In this document: positions 63,043 through 64,000 of the stretch, in pieces
Layout: each line of letters opens with the position of its first letter
Numbering within the stretch: the first letter of the stretch is position 1
DNA from: Lethocerus indicus
Lineage: Eukaryota > Arthropoda > Insecta > Hemiptera > Belostomatidae
Assembly (NCBI GenBank): GCA_019843655.1
Contig: JACDQD010000104.1
Span: 7,564,001-7,628,000, forward strand
Direction: 5' to 3'
Length of the DNA: 64,000 nt
Made by a program: the position numbers and the translations under genes
The notes under the pieces: generated by a model
Database searches by the model: none
Told to the model about the DNA's origin: nothing
Seen by the model: only the letters and a program-made list of their open reading frames with translations

Positions 63043-64000
63043 TGGTGAGAGAAAATTCCAAGAATAAATATTACTTCTTCTTAGAACAGAGGAAAAAGCC
63101 TTGAGGCTACCTTTAAATATATCTATTCATTTGAAATTAGCTTAGTTGGAGCCAGGAGTACAACCAGAGAGTGGATTATCCGACAAAATCACACTATTGT
63201 CATCTGATCACTGTTTTGCTAAATATAATTATAAAAAATCTAGTTTTGAGGTAAAATAAAAAAAAAAACTGCATTATCTCGATCACGATTTAGCCACGAA
63301 TTGCGTATACCGTTGGAGTACCGCTTGGGTCGAGGGCGATAAGGTCTTATTTAGTGTACTCTCAGAAAGGCAGACGCACTTGTTATTAATCGATTAAACG
63401 ATCACAATTAGTTGGGATTGCAGGGAACGAAAAACATTGCGAAATAGAAGATATAAAAAAAATACGTTATAGAGGTTTTAAGAAGTTAATTCGGGCCAGC
63501 GATATCAATGAACTTGCGAAGCTCACACCCGTAGTCTGGTCGCTTCCTACAAACACGTTTTTATGCCCGTAAAATTTCTTCAATATTTTCCTCCATTATT
63601 TCATCAAGTGAATTATTTATTTTGCCTTACGTCATTGTTATTACGGTAATCGGAAGAAAGATTAGGGCTAATCAGCTGCTATCAGTATTCACATCGCTCA
63701 TATTTTTTGTTTATATCCCTTATTTGAAGACAATCATATTCGTTCTAAATAGCAGATCGTGAACTGTTATCTTACTTTCAGAATGGGGAATTCTGAGGGA
63801 TCAATGTAACTTATATGGCCACGTTTAGTGTGATGATGATTAATTCTTAATACGACTTAACCGGTTCGAAAGACCCAGTCATAAATTCAAAGTAAGTACC
63901 TGGAAGACTGGAAGGATGTTTAAATACACTATAAATGGGAATTTATTTCTATGACCGTTCTTAGTACAAACGAATCGTCCCATCAACGCAATGGACAACA

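Larger units (their letters stand above)
62439..64000 (+). other. Putative first intron of the signal-peptide gene, running off the window
   Basis: Begins with the GT donor after the signal-peptide exon. It is AT-rich and holds short internal repeats at 62467-62556 and a decayed dispersed-repeat copy at about 62984-63042. No convincing second exon is seen, so the intron probably extends past the end of the window. Confidence 0.35.

Noticed and set aside
63141..63252. Second exon of the signal-peptide gene after ATTAG
   Set aside because: A 37-codon frame is open in phase 0, but the pyrimidine tract is poor and the frame length is what chance gives. The better acceptor at about 63780 leads to a stop after four codons.
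1..64000. CRISPR array, rRNA, prophage or bacterial operon
   Set aside because: No regularly spaced repeats, no rRNA signature and no dense same-strand long frames anywhere in the window.
1..64000. Known conserved microRNAs such as let-7, mir-10 and mir-124
   Set aside because: No mature sequence match noticed on reading; a full search could not be run.

Overview
This window reads as nuclear DNA of an animal, most likely an arthropod and possibly an insect (inference, moderate confidence). There are no bacterial-style operons or Shine-Dalgarno-spaced genes. The DNA is AT-rich overall, with frequent CpG inside C/G-rich islands. Simple-sequence tracts of (TA)n, (CT)n, poly-G and poly-C are common, and old, strongly decayed dispersed repeats recur. 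Open frames are short, overlap on both strands and run through simple repeats, as chance frames do.

Layout. Nearly all of the window is non-coding. From 1 to about 62,000 it alternates between AT-rich stretches and 0.3-1 kb C/G-rich islands (near 0.5, 2.8, 5.4, 12.4, 14.6, 19.5, 20.8, 25, 31.8, 38.5, 40.4, 50, 52.6, 54.2 and 60.8 kb). Many islands carry CT/GA tracts and clusters of TAAT-type motifs. This looks like the regulatory desert around a developmental gene, but no such gene is visible here.

The one gene part I can support is at the right end: a 19-codon signal-peptide exon at 62382-62438 on the + strand, ending in a GT donor. It has a TATA-like element and a plausible start site upstream. 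The rest of that gene must lie beyond the visible, unassigned intron, probably outside the window.

The most interesting non-coding signals are two inverted pairs of CTCF-like motifs at 19.64-19.70 kb and 31.54-31.62 kb, about 12 kb apart and sharing the same arrangement. One lies directly beside a GA tract and a GCCAT core. Two dispersed repeat families recur through the window, one with about 14 recognisable copies. Three tRNA-derived SINE-like pieces, a 110-bp inverted-repeat element, a pair of 21-22 bp palindromic repeats and several perfect 8-10 bp hairpins complete the picture. I see no CRISPR array, rRNA, intact tRNA, intact transposase or reverse transcriptase gene, and no clear undescribed multi-gene system.
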